Assembly: GCA_029168955.1 (NCBI GenBank)
Contig: JAPDOI010000212.1
Coordinates: 62,001-126,000 of the forward strand
Direction of reading: 5' to 3'
DNA from: Aplectana chamaeleonis
Lineage: Eukaryota > Nematoda > Chromadorea > Rhabditida > Cosmocercidae
DNA length: 64,000 nt
Shown here: one piece after another, positions 22,601 through 33,260 of the stretch
Numbering within the stretch: position 1 is the first letter of the stretch
How the letters are laid out: each line of letters opens with the position of its first letter
Position numbers and translations under genes: made by a program
The notes under the pieces: model-generated
The model's database searches: none
Told to the model about the DNA's origin: nothing
What the model saw: the letters and a program-made list of their open reading frames with translations, nothing else

Positions 22601-25600
22601 CGGACAAAAATAGCAGTAGATGTGTGCGAAGGGTTTCTTGATATTCCTCCGAGTTCATGCGACAAGAAGTGAAGGTCAATTCCAAAACACCTCCGCTACT
22701 GAATGCTCCCCAACACATCAGCGAGCCACCGCCTTTTTTCCGTCTGCTCAAAATCAATGGATCCTTGCGCAGATCTCGCCAGTAGGATCGAGCACCATCC
22801 GGTCCGTCAAGATTAAATTTCTTCTCGTCGGAAAAGATGACCTAAAATTTTTTTTGCGTCATTTCTCGATTTTTTCCGGATTTTATGAGACTGCCTTACC
22901 TTTGCCCAATCAGTTGCCATGTTCCTCTTTGCAAATTCAAGTCGAGCCTCTTTATGGTTTGCAGATAACGACGGGGCCTTCTTCATCACTTGTCGGACAA
23001 TGTTTTTATCGCCATTTATGGTGTTCCAGACTGTCGTTTTCGAAACACTGAGCGATAATTCAGACTTAATCTGGTTCAGCGACAGTGTGCTGTTGGAGCA
23101 GAGCCGAATAATTCTCCGCAAATCTTGATTGCTGATCTTCTTCGGCCGTCCAGTACGTTTTGCAGTACCGTAGGAATCTGGATCTCGCAGGAACTGGTTG
23201 ATACAGTTGACAGATCTTCCGAGCTGGGTAGCGATTCGACGTTGGCTCAACCCGGCAACGCTGAGCGCACGAATTTGAGCTTGTTCAGCAGCAGTCAGAG
23301 CAGTACCATGAGCCTTTTTAGAAACGAACATATCACATGTACTCATCTTGAGTTTATGTAGCGAACTTGCAACGGGAAATTTTGTTTGGATTAAAAAATC
23401 TGAATTTTCGAAGGGTGTCCCTATACTTTCTGAACGGCGAAAAATTTTAAAAGTTGAGATAAAATCTTACAAAATTTCACAATTGTTATATAAACAATCA
23501 AACATAGGTTTTCCATGATGCTGAATTCAGTCATGAACAGTATTGATCACCAAACACAAAGTTTTATTGGAAACCTCGATTTCCGGGGGTGTCCCTATAT
23601 TTTCTGAACGCACTGTATAAGCCGCAGACAGGACAATAACTAGAATCACCAGATGTGGCCGGAACAGAAAGTACCGAATCTGTGTTATGAAAACGAAAAG
23701 TGGCTATTTGGATAGAATCCACAAGCGAGATACGTCTCAGGAACACTCAACAAAGAAACGCGTCATTGACCGATTACAGTGGAGACGAGCACATAGAAAA
23801 GCTCGCACTGCACGGATTCGGGATTGAAGCTAAGAAGAGCTGGGTAGATTGAAAGAACGCTTTCAGTGCCATCTGAGTGAGGAAGTTAACTGAGTTTCCA
23901 TGACTCTCCACTTGTTCACATGCGCAAATGCGAACATAAGTGATAGTTTGCCGACTAGTCACTTGAGCGAAAACAAACGGATTTCAGAAACGTACTCTTA
24001 CAAATCATGGCTCGCAGCGGAACCGGGTCCTCCCAATTTTGACGTCACCGCCCGTACAGCAGGCGAAGGTCGAAGCGCAACCGCGGTTCTCGTTCGGATG
24101 CTGTAGCGGCCTCAGCTCCCTTCCGGTTGCTCTCAGAGCGACTGCGGTGCCATCACGACAGATTGAGAGACGCAGGATTGGCCGTAACTTGAATGATAAA
24201 GTGCGGGTCACATGGTCGACCATTATAAAAAGCGCCTCGTCTCGTACAGACGAGCAGTTGCCCTATCGAGGCTACCCCTGTAATGTGACCTACGGCCAGG
24301 ACCTTGGGGAGGAGGATTTTTGACCGCTTGTGGGACCAACCATGACCCGCAGTGGGGAAGGCATACTCATTAGAGGTCGTTTATACTCCCGCCGCGGAGC
24401 GGCGCGGCGAAGTGCAATCTCATAATATCGATCGCACCGCGCCGCGTGATCAATATTACAGCAATGCATTGTGCCGCGCCGCGCCGCGGCGGAACTATAA
24501 ACGATCCCTTACGGACCCTGTCGGGGATGGTATCCTTGTTGTGTTCTGCAGGATTAACCTCCCTGCCCACAGGCTGTGACAAGCGCCGTATTCCCTGCAA
24601 GGATTCATCTCCTGAGAAAAGGCAGGAATACAGAAAAGCGGAACCGCGGTGGCCCGAACAGAACGATGATTTTCGCTCGGATAGGAGAGACAGCGTCGCT
24701 CGCGTTGTTCTCTGGGTCCGCTTCGAGCGGCGTTTTGTCTGAGTATGACTCATTGGGATCAAGGATTCGGCTGGTTGCGCGTATACTTCTCTACATACAG
24801 TAGAGGACATTGTCTTTCTAAAAGGATACCTCATGTTCGCCTCTTCTAAGAAAAACAACGGCCCTATCTCTTGGTTTGAAAATAAGCGCTTTTTATGAAT
24901 CCTAACGGCTCTTTCGTAGCAGCAACCATAGCGAGTGGTCAACCCTGCCTTACGAATAGGCCCTCCGCCAGATTTATCCCAGTAAATGAACGGGGCCGCG
25001 GGCGGTAAATCGTCGCTATCCACTGAACTCCACTTAACCGGTGGTGTCGCGAATGCTGCACGGTCACCGCAGGTGGTCGACTCTGGTTCATACGCTTGAC
25101 TAAATTGGGCAAAAGGCTTATAAAACGCAGTGGAATCTATTGTGGACTTCCATGATGTTCAGTTTTAATCCTTCCTTCAATTCAGGTGTATTTATCCGTC
25201 GATGAAGCAGATGCTGATCACTTCTTGAACAACATGTATGACATGTTGAAAGGGGAGAAGAGAGCAGCTGAAGACCGCAAGAGAGATCAGGAAGAATATA
25301 AGGATGATTCTGACGACATGGTTGCAGGTATTCCACATCTTTCCGCTTGAACTGCATCTCCAAAGGAGGTATACGCATGAGATACGCATCAAACAATTCC
25401 AGGTGAAGATAAAGCACATACACCTGTAGCGGACACGACAACTGTTACACCTCCAGCGAAGGATGAGTACGACCACGTAGAAAGTGACGATAGCGATGAT
25501 GAACACGTCATGCCTCCTTATGACGAGGAAACACAGAAGGCCATTGAAGGTAGCTGTCAGCTGAATGACAGCGTGTTCACTTTTTAACCTTCACATTTCA

Positions 25601-26477
25601 GAAGCGGACGCTGCTCGCAAGGAGTACGACGAAATCGATCTTAAAGTAAGCACTCTGGACGGCCAAATACGGTGAGTAAGTGCTCTGTAAGGCAAGCGTA
25701 CCTGGAGATTTGACTGTTGCAATTGATAGTTGTAGTGGACTTTTTGTTCAAGTGCCTCTCTTGTTAGTCAATTATTTGTCCAGGTGACAATAATGTTCTT
25801 TACTTCAGGGATGCCGAGTCATTCACTGAGCAAGACTTTGGTCCGGATCACGCGTGGGTACCACTGAAGGGCCAGTGCTTCGAATTCACCGAAAAGCAGT
25901 ATACGTATAAGTACTGTCCGTTCGACAGGACCGTGCAGAAGGACAAGAATGGATATGGAGAGACAGGCCTTGGGTATGTGCTTGGAGTGCGAGATCCATC
26001 TAAAAAAGCTATAGTTACCGGCTGGCGCGGCGGTTTAAATCTCACCGGCGGCTGGTGGATGATTAACAGCCAGCCGACGGTGAGATTTGAACGGCCCACG
26101 CCAGCCCTGATTTAGATTTAAATGTTTTTCTTGAGGAAACAAGCCAAGGACTAAACCATACTTCACAAATTTAGCTTGCTTTAGTAACTGGAAGGAATGG
26201 TCCGGTGAAGAACCAAGAAAATATTCCAAGCAGAGCTACCGGAATGGTCAGCAATGCTGGAATGGGCCTGAACGGTCCACTGAGGTGGGCTCCTTCATAA
26301 CACGAAATACTTCTTTCTAAAAGTTTCATGACTTTTAAGGTGGTGATCCAATGCGGCGAGACGTCGGAGCTGATAGAGGCGACCGAGCCGGCGAAATGCG
26401 AGTATCGCTTTGTGTTCCGCACTCCAGTGGCGTGCGAAGACCCAGACAAGGAGGAGTCTCAGCACGTGGAGCTCTGA
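16663..26477 (+). CDS. PRKCSH: Glucosidase II beta subunit (PRKCSH), 13 exons, 512 aa
   Basis: Non-catalytic subunit of ER glucosidase II, which trims the two inner glucoses of N-glycans in the calnexin cycle. It retains the alpha subunit in the ER and binds mannose (family knowledge). Exons: 16663-16768, 16833-16949, 19402-19497, 19607-19770, 19872-20013, 21554-21626, 21695-21773, 25186-25327, 25403-25549, 25602-25671, 25809-25973, 26185-26284, 26340-26477. All are GT/AG and in phase. Signal peptide 1-19. Two LDL-receptor-A-like cysteine repeats follow (about 36-75, ending [11 protein letters not shown], and 76-115, with DCCDGSDEY). A Lys/Glu-rich coiled coil spans about 120-225. Two EF-hand loops lie at 227-238 and 246-257. 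An acidic stretch (about 295-345) precedes the MRH domain (about 395-500), with Arg464, Glu483 and Tyr489 at likely mannose-contact positions. The C-terminal HVEL is an HDEL-like retention signal. Intron 7 (3.4 kb) contains a Tc1-like transposon in antisense. The gene is divergent to dnj-20. Confidence 0.96.
17104..17258. repeat. 155-bp hairpin MITE (GGCTCTCTACACACC family), copy 1
   Basis: Inverted ends GACAGGGGCTGTCTACACAC and GTGTGTAGAGAGCCCCTGTC, in PRKCSH intron 2. Copies at 54213-54367 and 55081-55234. Confidence 0.87.
17565..18260 (-). mobile_element. Jockey/CR1-like LINE fragment (copy 3) in PRKCSH intron 2
   Basis: Same C-terminal region as copies 1 and 2: [40 protein letters not shown], then the knuckle [18 protein letters not shown] and the C-terminal FLNL near 17593. 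5' truncated near 18215-18260. Confidence 0.85.
18973..19255. repeat. ACTGTGCTT MITE, copy 2 (PRKCSH intron 2)
   Basis: Same inverted ends and interior as 915-1198, with TA at both boundaries. Confidence 0.88.
21084..21431. repeat. 350-bp near-perfect foldback in PRKCSH intron 5
   Basis: Arms of about 170 bp: ACAGTTGACCGCAATGTTAA and GGCACTTTGCCAGATTTC on the left, their inverses on the right. The centre is near 21258. Confidence 0.88.
22020..23615 (-). mobile_element. Tc1-like transposon in intron 7 of PRKCSH
   Basis: A 1.6 kb element flanked by TA on both sides (22018-22019 and 23616-23617). The ends are inverted repeats starting CAGTGCGTTCAGAAA and extend about 100 bp. Each end carries a second internal copy of the GTATAGGGACAC motif (near 22200 and near 23420), giving two putative transposase sites per end, as in Tc3-type IR/DR elements. 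The transposase runs opposite to the host gene. Confidence 0.93.
22269..23346 (-). pseudogene. Tc1-like transposase (DDE), one in-frame stop
   Basis: Exon 1 is 23346-22900 (149 codons). A 58-bp GT/AG intron (22899-22842) follows, then exon 2 at 22841-22269, giving about 339 codons, the usual Tc1 size. The N-terminal bipartite helix-turn-helix includes [12 protein letters not shown] and TGRPKK. The catalytic residues are visible: Asp in FSDEKKFN, Asp in FQQDNAAVH and Glu in [12 protein letters not shown] at 22496-22494 interrupts the frame where relatives usually have Trp, just before the region carrying the catalytic Glu, so the copy is probably inactive. Otherwise the frame is open to its natural TAG, which implies recent loss. 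Confidence 0.9.
24368..24508. repeat. GC-rich 140-bp hairpin MITE, copy 1 (PRKCSH intron 7)
   Basis: Inverted ends GTCGTTTATACTCCCGCCGC and GCGGCGGAACTATAAACGA. Copy at 56392-56527. Confidence 0.86.
26010..26160. repeat. CAGTTAGT MITE, shortened copy 3 (PRKCSH intron 11)
   Basis: Left end shortened (TATAGTTACCGGC). The centre has AAATCTCACCGGCGGCTGG. The right end is TTCTTGAGGAAACAAGCC. It fills most of a 211-bp intron. Confidence 0.78.
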
Positions 26478-26881
26478 TGTAGGATATATGATTTACAAAG
26501 TTGTTACATTCCCACTGTTTAGGGTATGACTGATTATCGGGAGAGTTGTAATATTGACACGGTTAAGAACATTGTTATCACCTAGGGAGTGTATTTGATA
26601 AAGCTTGTTGATGTCCTCCTGAGCAATGCTGATTTGAGACGGACGAAGCAAAACACCTGTCAGATTATTTCTTTCTGCATAGGTAAGTTCGAATTCGTGG
26701 CTTCTAGGAGGTCTGCCGTATACGCTGATCGGACGTCTAGGCACATGAGATTTAGTACCGGGACTATCAGCGGAAATGCTGACAAGGGATAAGTGCACAG
26801 TTACTTTCGAAAGCCGGGTAACGAATAATTTTTCTCATATATGACTGAACAGCCGACGATGGATAACAACAAATTTGAAAC

Positions 26882-27092
26882 AAAACAGACTTTTAGGCGG
26901 TCGGCGGGCGTGTCGAGCAACCTTGCGAAGGCATTTTTCCGGACAAGCCTTGGCACAACTCGGATACAGCTGATCGCAGTATTATACTCTATTCGTCTGA
27001 TATTCCCACTAATCGATTCACAGGTCTGAAAAATGCCTTTGACGGCCGATCAACACGCTCGCGGACCGCGTGGGCGGACAGATTTTAAGAGA
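26882..27092. repeat. Hairpin element (GTCTGTCC/GCGGTCGGCG family), copy 1
   Basis: Ends ACAGACTTTTAGGCGGTCGG and CGCGTGGGCGGACAGATTTT. Shares GAAAAATGCC and GAAGGCA segments with 41165-41396. Confidence 0.72.
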
Positions 27093-29100
27093 GGTCAATT
27101 GCGGATAGCTTTGGACGCACATTAATATTAGGAAATCAAGTTTTGTCCGTAATCAAGCTCAGAATTGACCGGCTACATGTGATAACGGTTTGGCGGAAAC
27201 GCCTTGGTAGCGGATATCACATAATTCGCTCTTTCCTGTTGCTGAACCCACGAGTCTGATGCCCATCTGCGCCAAACTACAAAGGTACTCGGACAAAGTG
27301 GCCATCTCGAATCTTTTGCTAAGACTATTCTCTAACGTAGAATTTGAATTTGATATCCGTAGCTGCAGAACGGTTCTCTGAACGGAGAAATGTGTTCTCT
27401 AGGCCATCATGCAGATTTTTCCTGTGTGTTAAAAAAATCGGATTAAGTTTAAACTCTGAGGGCTCTTCAGGATGCTGAGATCCGGAGTCTGTTTATTGAT
27501 ATTCTGAGGGTTACTGTAGACTACGGAAGGTATAATGCCGTTTTCTTGTCGTAACCTACCTTAATAATTTGAAAATCGAGAAATGGACGACAAAATAGTA
27601 TTCACCAGCTTAAATTACCCACACACAAGTTTTAAGCTAAATCTGAGACTGAACAAACTACAGCATACCCACCGTAACCTACCGTAATATTTTGAAAATC
27701 GATAATTGGACGTCAGATTTGTGTTCTGCATCCGAAATAGCCTCTACAGATAAGTTTTCAGCCAAATCTACCACTGCAGTCCGAAGGTCGTCAAAATTCG
27801 CGTTTTGCCCTCAAAATTCGCTCCGACGGGAAGCTTCTAACAAAAGATGACGAGAGCTTCAAATGAATTTCAGATTCGTGATTAGCAACCCAAAGAGCCC
27901 CCATGAAAAAAAAATCGTGTCAGAACTGAAACATTTTTGTACCAGTGCCTATTGGTATAAGGCCATTGGTATACTTCAGCGACAATCGGTCGCCGGCGAC
28001 GGAGTCGTCGTCGCCGCATTGAATTCCACGCGCTTTTGCGTACTGATATTTCCGCACACGCGCATCTGCACAGCAAACAAAAAAAATCGATTATGGTCAT
28101 GTCATCACAGCCTATGTGGGATTCCGTGATATTTCCAAATGTTTTCACTTTCTGTCTCAATATGATCATCATTCTAGTCGTTTTATTTATCCCTGGTTTT
28201 AGTTGGTAGTTGGGGAAGCGGAAAATCTAGAAGTTGTCATAGAAGAGGCAAAACACGTGGTCTTGGGATATAATCCATGCATTCGACAGCCCAGAAAAAA
28301 ATGTATAAATAAAAAGGACAATTTATAATTAATCGAATGATATAATGACAACACATAAACACTCAATTGAAAAAAACTGCAATTAAACAGCTAAACCGAA
28401 ACGTACAAAACTATAATGTCTTTTGATGTCACTATATTGTCCATGATATGCCAAAAATCATATGAAACAGCGTGAAATAGATGAATCTGTGGAGTCCAGG
28501 GGAGCCAGCGACAGCCCGTCGCTGTGCGCAGCACAGCGACGGGCTGCTATCGCTGCGGCGCGACAGGAGTATATCAGAGGGTTACGTCACTGAAAACTAT
28601 AACACCCCTCAGCGACCTGTTTCGGCGACGGTCGCACGCAAACTGATCCCGCGGCCGACCCTGGCATAGCGCCGGTGCTGGTCCCGACACGATGAGTGAT
28701 AGTTGTCCAAACCAGTCGCTGCAGCGACAGAGAGGTATACCAATGGCCTAATTCAAATGCTTGAAAATTAGAGGAAAATAGTGGGAAAGCACTTATAACA
28801 CGCTCAGACACTCGAGGGGGGCAAGCCTCGTTCATTTTCGCTCAGGGGGGCCAGCCACGAACCGTAATTGTGGGCGGAGATTCGAGGGGGACGGCGCTCC
28901 GACCGCCGTTGAGCCAGCCCTCTGCACCGCATTGCATGATTTGCAAATCGAGCAGGTTTTAAGCGGTGGAGCACACAATCTCAACACTCATTTTCGTCAT
29001 TAGTTTCACCACTTCATTATTATTCTTCTGCTTTCACAACTCCGACTCAGAATACCGTTTCTTCCTCTCAGTAGATTGAAGTTATCTATTCATTTACGTT
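27093..29100. other. Intergenic between PRKCSH and the small secreted gene
   Basis: Mostly AT-rich diverged repeats (CCGTAACCTACCGTAA units at 27520-27730) and the 28.5 kb stem-loop. No exon that I can support. Confidence 0.5.
28507..28556. repeat. Perfect 16-bp stem-loop
   Basis: CAGCCCGTCGCTGTGC (28512-28527), loop GCA, then its exact inverse (28531-28546). An outer CAGCGA/TCGCTG pair extends it. It could be a small MITE core or a structured RNA. Confidence 0.85.
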
Positions 29101-29103
29101 GTG

Positions 29104-29108
29104 TTCAG
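29104..29108 (+). promoter_or_regulatory. Candidate trans-splice acceptor of the 29.1 kb gene
   Basis: TTCAG lies 19 nt upstream of the ATG at 29128. The reading frame upstream has no ATG, so an SL-type acceptor here would explain the short 5' UTR. The pyrimidine tract is weak. Confidence 0.45.
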
Positions 29109-29127
29109 GGCACTATTCCACCTTCTG

Positions 29128-29567
29128 ATGTTTTTGTGTGTGGGATCTTCGTCGTTTTGCCGAGATAAAAGAAGTCAACTCCTCCTAAATGATCTGATTG
29201 AACTCCATGGAAGACGGGTTCGAGAAGCTGTCAGCTCATCAATAGGTATTTTTTACCGTTCCTTCGCAGCGCCGCCAACCACCAGTTCTGGGGAAGTTAA
29301 ACTTCGATTTTCCAGGGCACGATGTGCGCGATTACAAGTGCGCCTTCGTTGATGGTGTGGATGTGATTTCTGTGGAAGACAGCTCAGGAGGTAGTTCCTT
29401 TTGCAGTGAAGTTTGAGATGCAGTCTTTCTTCGATGAAGATTGCTTAACCATTGCAGGATTACACATTGCAACTTCGTGGGACCGCACGAGGAACGACTG
29501 GAATGCAAAGGCAATGTTGAACCTGCGGAACTTTGGCATCTACTCGCATCGTTATGCTGTAACATAA
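29128..29567 (+). CDS. Small putative secreted protein, 3 exons, 100 aa, unknown
   Basis: I do not recognise this protein. Exons 29128-29245, 29316-29390 and 29458-29567 are joined by GT/AG introns of 70 and 67 bp and give 100 codons plus a TAA stop. It begins with a short hydrophobic segment (MFLCVGSSSFC) that may be a weak signal peptide. A basic/leucine-rich part (RSQLLLNDLIELHGRRVREAV) and a C-terminal half with KCAFVDGVDVISVED and SWDRTRNDWNAKAML follow. Support for a real gene: a 3' splice site (TTCAG, ending 29108) 19 nt before the ATG, two short nematode-sized introns that both keep phase, and AATAAA at 29835-29840 downstream. Against: no family match from memory, and the small size. 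An extra upstream or skipped exon is possible. Confidence 0.6.
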
Positions 29568-29834
29568 GTTGTTTTCCTTCCTCATATATCTGCCACTTTA
29601 TTAGTATCCTATTGTGTGGACATCTGAACCGTGAAAGTTGCGATTTTTGTGTTTTTCTATGGCGGAGGTGGTTTCCACAGATTACTGTATCTTCCAGATT
29701 CGGCGATTTTCATAAACAAAAGAGACTGTGTGTTAGCAAAGGTATTACAAAGTGAAATGAAAAAAACGAAGAAAGATTGAGGAAGCCGCCTCCTGCTTAT
29801 GTATGTACGTCTGTGAACATTCAGGTAGACTACC

Positions 29835-29840
29835 AATAAA
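29835..29840 (+). terminator. AATAAA polyadenylation signal
   Basis: A canonical AATAAA sits about 270 bp after the stop codon of the small secreted-protein gene on the same strand. Confidence 0.5.
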
Positions 29841-30062
29841 ATGAGGAGTATTCTGATTACTGTTATAAATTTTCAAGGTTCTCTTGCAGTGTTTCACTTC
29901 AGTATAATCGCAAAGTTAGAAATCATCTCTGAATGACGAGGAAACGGCGAGAACGGAGCAAATCTCTAGGGTACCAAAATATATTGGCTTTCGGGATGAC
30001 CCGCGTAACCATTGCGGATGAGAACCGGGGTAGGACGGTCCCGCCGCGAAGAGACGATGTGG

Positions 30063-30136
30063 GCTCCAGCCTCGTTCCACTGGCACGCCAGCCTTGTCAT
30101 GGAAGGAAGGCTGGCGTCCTGGTGGAAGTGAGGCTC
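30063..30136. repeat. Long imperfect hairpin, precursor-like
   Basis: About 30-bp arms (CAGCCTCGTTCCACTGGCAC ... its near-inverse) with an approximately 11-nt loop. No evidence of expression can be seen. Confidence 0.6.
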
Positions 30137-30327
30137 GCCCCCCTCGAGTATCTGAGACTGTTCAGAGAACAGATCCGCAGCTACGGAGGGAACTTTCGAA
30201 CTCTACTGCAGAATCCTAAAAAAGTACTTATACCTTATTTTAAATGGACTCTTTGTCCAAGTATCCTTCATTTGTAAGACCTTCGAAGAGAAACGAAATG
30301 CGCGAGTCTTTATACTCAGATAACAAC

Positions 30328-30948
30328 ACCGGCTGAGCGGGCAGGCTTATTTTTGGGGCGGAGCGTCTTACCGGCGGAGCGGGGGGCATGCTTTTTACCG
30401 GCTGAGGGGCATGGCTTCACCGGGTGAGCGGGCAGACATACGCATATTATTGGCCCAATACTGAAGCGCTAAAGCAAACCAGGGTTATGTACGGCGCGGG
30501 CGAAATGGACTTCGAGCTGATTCGGGTGATGACATTTGAACAGGTGGTCATCCACACGATTTGCATCATTGACCCCTCACCCCCAACGATTCGTTGTGAC
30601 CGTGGAGCGTGACAGCGAGTCAGCTGAAGAATTTTGAAGCAAGGAAAGTCTTGCCGCTCCAGGGATGAAGCGCAAGTCTCGAACCTGCTAAGGATTAGGG
30701 AGGGCCTATTAGAGCTTTATCTGCTCCTGCCGATCGATATTATTCACATGGTAAGCAACTAATACCGGGTGAGCGGACCTGCATTTACCGGCTGAGGGGG
30801 CAGTGAATGCGGGGTGAGGGGGCCACCACTTGCCGGCTGAGCGCTCCACCATTTACCGGCTGAGTAGGCACTGAATACCGGAGCTCGCTCGGGTACAATA
30901 TTTAGTCAGCCGGCATTGCCTGCCCCCTCAGCCGGCGTTACTGCCTAA
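30328..30948. repeat. Degenerate minisatellite, ACCGGCTGAGSGGGCA unit
   Basis: Two blocks (30328-30436 and 30764-30948) of units with the core CCGGCTGAG or CCGGGTGAG, spaced about 20-30 bp. The last unit (30915-30940) is inverted (CCCCCTCAGCCGGC). The intervening 330 bp lack the motif. Confidence 0.8.
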
Positions 30949-30949
30949 G

Positions 30950-32204
30950 TACGGTGGCCAACTATTTGACTCTGGAATATGTGACGCCTTGATTCTACTG
31001 AACAATTGCCCGTAACCTGCCGACTTGGTGCCGGACCGAGCCGAGAGGGACAAGTCCTGGGCAGATTCGCGGTGGGAGAACTGCTCAGTTTTGCCTGGAT
31101 TCTGCCGAGATTCCACCGCTTCGGTTAGGCGAAATTGCGGCAACGCCGAGATTCTGCCGCGAATCTGATGATTTTTGCCACCGCACACCAAGATTCGATC
31201 CATCGGCCCTTCTCAATCAATAACCTTGTAGTCCGTTGCGTTATCAAATGAGCCATCTCCGCTGCCCCGTTATTGAACTCCTCATTTCGAATAACGGCTA
31301 CGTTATCGCGGTATTTTCGCGACTAACTCACGGCAAACTTTATGGGAATTCGCGTAATTTTTGCGGTAAGCTCCCGCGGCTTTGGCGGTACCCACTTCTC
31401 GGTAGTTTTCCAGTAATTTCGCGTCATTTTCGCTGTATAATTAGGGCTCGCGGTAAAATCCAGGTTCCTGCTGTCTGATTTTGGATAACACCAAATTAAT
31501 TGTGGTCGAGATTGAAACCCTTGACCTGCAATAAAGAGCGCATTTTCGTACTTACGCTTTGGGCAACTTTCAGCCGTCTTTAAACAACTGATTTTCTCAT
31601 TTGATTCCCTCTCTGCACGAGAATTCACCCCGCACTGAGCATACGAAAGAACACTACCCTCAGGAGAAATTCGAGTAAAAACGGATGGATGCACTAGATG
31701 CACTAGATTGACGATAATCACATCGTACTTTGGTAGCCATCAGTCCGCGTAATTTCTCGGAATTAGGATTCTTCTGCTCGTTTAATCAGAAGTGGCAGCA
31801 CAGCAGCATGCGTGGTTAGCGCGATTTGCGTTCACTAGCTTTACTATGAAATGCTCTCTGTTTTTTGGGCTTTCTGAGACAGCTGCCGGAACGCATTTGA
31901 CACCAATTTATCCCCATTGAGCATCATCTACTCATTTGACTAAGAGTGCAAAAACACAGAACTAAAATTATATATTGGGCGAAACTCATTGAACGACCAG
32001 GGACGTTAATGAAATGGAAAGAAACGTGGATTCATTCGAATGCTGCGACCTCGATAAGTTTTGCTCTTGAATTTTTCACAAATGTTGCAAGGTCATTTTA
32101 GCCTTATAAAGCACCAGAGCTTAGCGTTGTAACATTGACGTGTATTAACGGGTTAACGTTTTTTCCCCGAAAATTAACGGTTAATGCCTAGCTCTGAGAA
32201 ATAT
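30950..32204. other. Intergenic, nothing assigned
   Basis: Several short related words (GATTCGCGG, GATTCTGCCG) suggest old repeats. No frame with splice support. Confidence 0.45.
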
Positions 32205-32358
32205 TGCCACGACTCCTCCACGACTGTCCCGCGACTCCCCCGCGACCCTCGATCCCCCTCGCGACTTTCCGCGACTGCCCCGCGTCCCACCCGCGTCTCC
32301 ACCACCACTTCCCCGCATCCCAACCGCGTCGAGGACTCGCGGAGGAGTCGCGGAAAAA
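32205..32358. repeat. CCGCGACTCC-type short tandem repeat
   Basis: Degenerate 9-14-bp units with the core CCGCGACT/CGCGTC on one strand, turning to GGAGTCGCGG at the end. Confidence 0.75.
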
Positions 32359-32407
32359 ATTCTCAGAGAACGGAAAAGTTCTGAGGTCACTTTAATTTAG
32401 TTCACTG

Positions 32408-32825
32408 AAGGCAGGATTCTCATTAAAAACTATTGTTGAGCTCTCTTCATGAGAATGTAGACTTGGTCATCACAAAAGTCAAAAAAAAGTGAAATGCCCT
32501 GAAATTCGCTTAAAAACGGGGTAAAACAAGGTAGCTAATTACGGGTGTCGGCCTTCCCCCTAATTAACGTGATTTTCATTGATGCTTGCTTATCCGCCTT
32601 TCATTTGCTGCTAAAGCAGCAGAAATTACCTTAGAAGCAAAATAAAAGCTGACAAAACAGCCATTTACAGAAATCTCGATAATTGGAGGCGGGCGGACAC
32701 CAAGCAGTAACTTATTCCTGAGCGTTTTTTCTACAAATTTTCACTTATTTTCACATTTGTGATGGCCAGATCTATCTTTCCATGAGGATAGCACAACAAC
32801 CGATTTTATCGAGAACCCTGCCTTC
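32408..32825. repeat. TTAA-MITE subfamily C
   Basis: Long inverted ends (about 80 bp) starting AAGGCAGGATTCTC and ending GAGAACCCTGCCTT, containing TGGTCATCACAAAAGT. The interior contains GGTGTCGGCC and the AATTAACG motif shared with 56.9 kb. Flanking TTAA is decayed. Confidence 0.82.
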
Positions 32826-33036
32826 AATTGCAATGGAATTATCGCACAGATTGATATGGGACCTCCAATGACTTTTTGATTTTCGCTGTGGTCAAGTAAT
32901 GCTTTTTTAAAATTTTCAACGAAATGCAAAATTAACGGGTTGACGCGATTTTTTTTTCGAAAATTAATGATTAATGCTTAACGAAAAAAATATTTCCCAT
33001 TAATTTACACCCCTGTAAAGCACCTAACGTCGGCAT

Positions 33037-33152
33037 GGATCGTGAAAAGACTTCGCGTTCGCTGTTGAAGGTTGGCGCAAACTCGGTGCCTTATGCTATA
33101 ACATAGGTGCACCGAGTTTGCGCCAATCATCAACAGTCTCTTCACGATCCGT
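33037..33152. repeat. Hairpin MITE (TTGGCGCAAACTCGGTGC family), copy 1
   Basis: Inverted ends GGATCGTGAA/TTCACGATCC and inner arms GGCGCAAACTCGGTG around a short AT centre (TATGCTATAACATA). Confidence 0.85.
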
Positions 33153-33260
33153 GACCATGTTACATATGCAGAAAAAACAATGTAACGTGGTCTTTTTCAT
33201 TGACTCTGAATTCAGTTTATACTACTGCTACTATCGATTTGCGTCGGTTTTCTCGATCAA

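Noticed and set aside
30328..30948. CRISPR-like array
   Set aside because: Units are degenerate, unevenly spaced and partly inverted, and the genome is eukaryotic. A minisatellite fits better.
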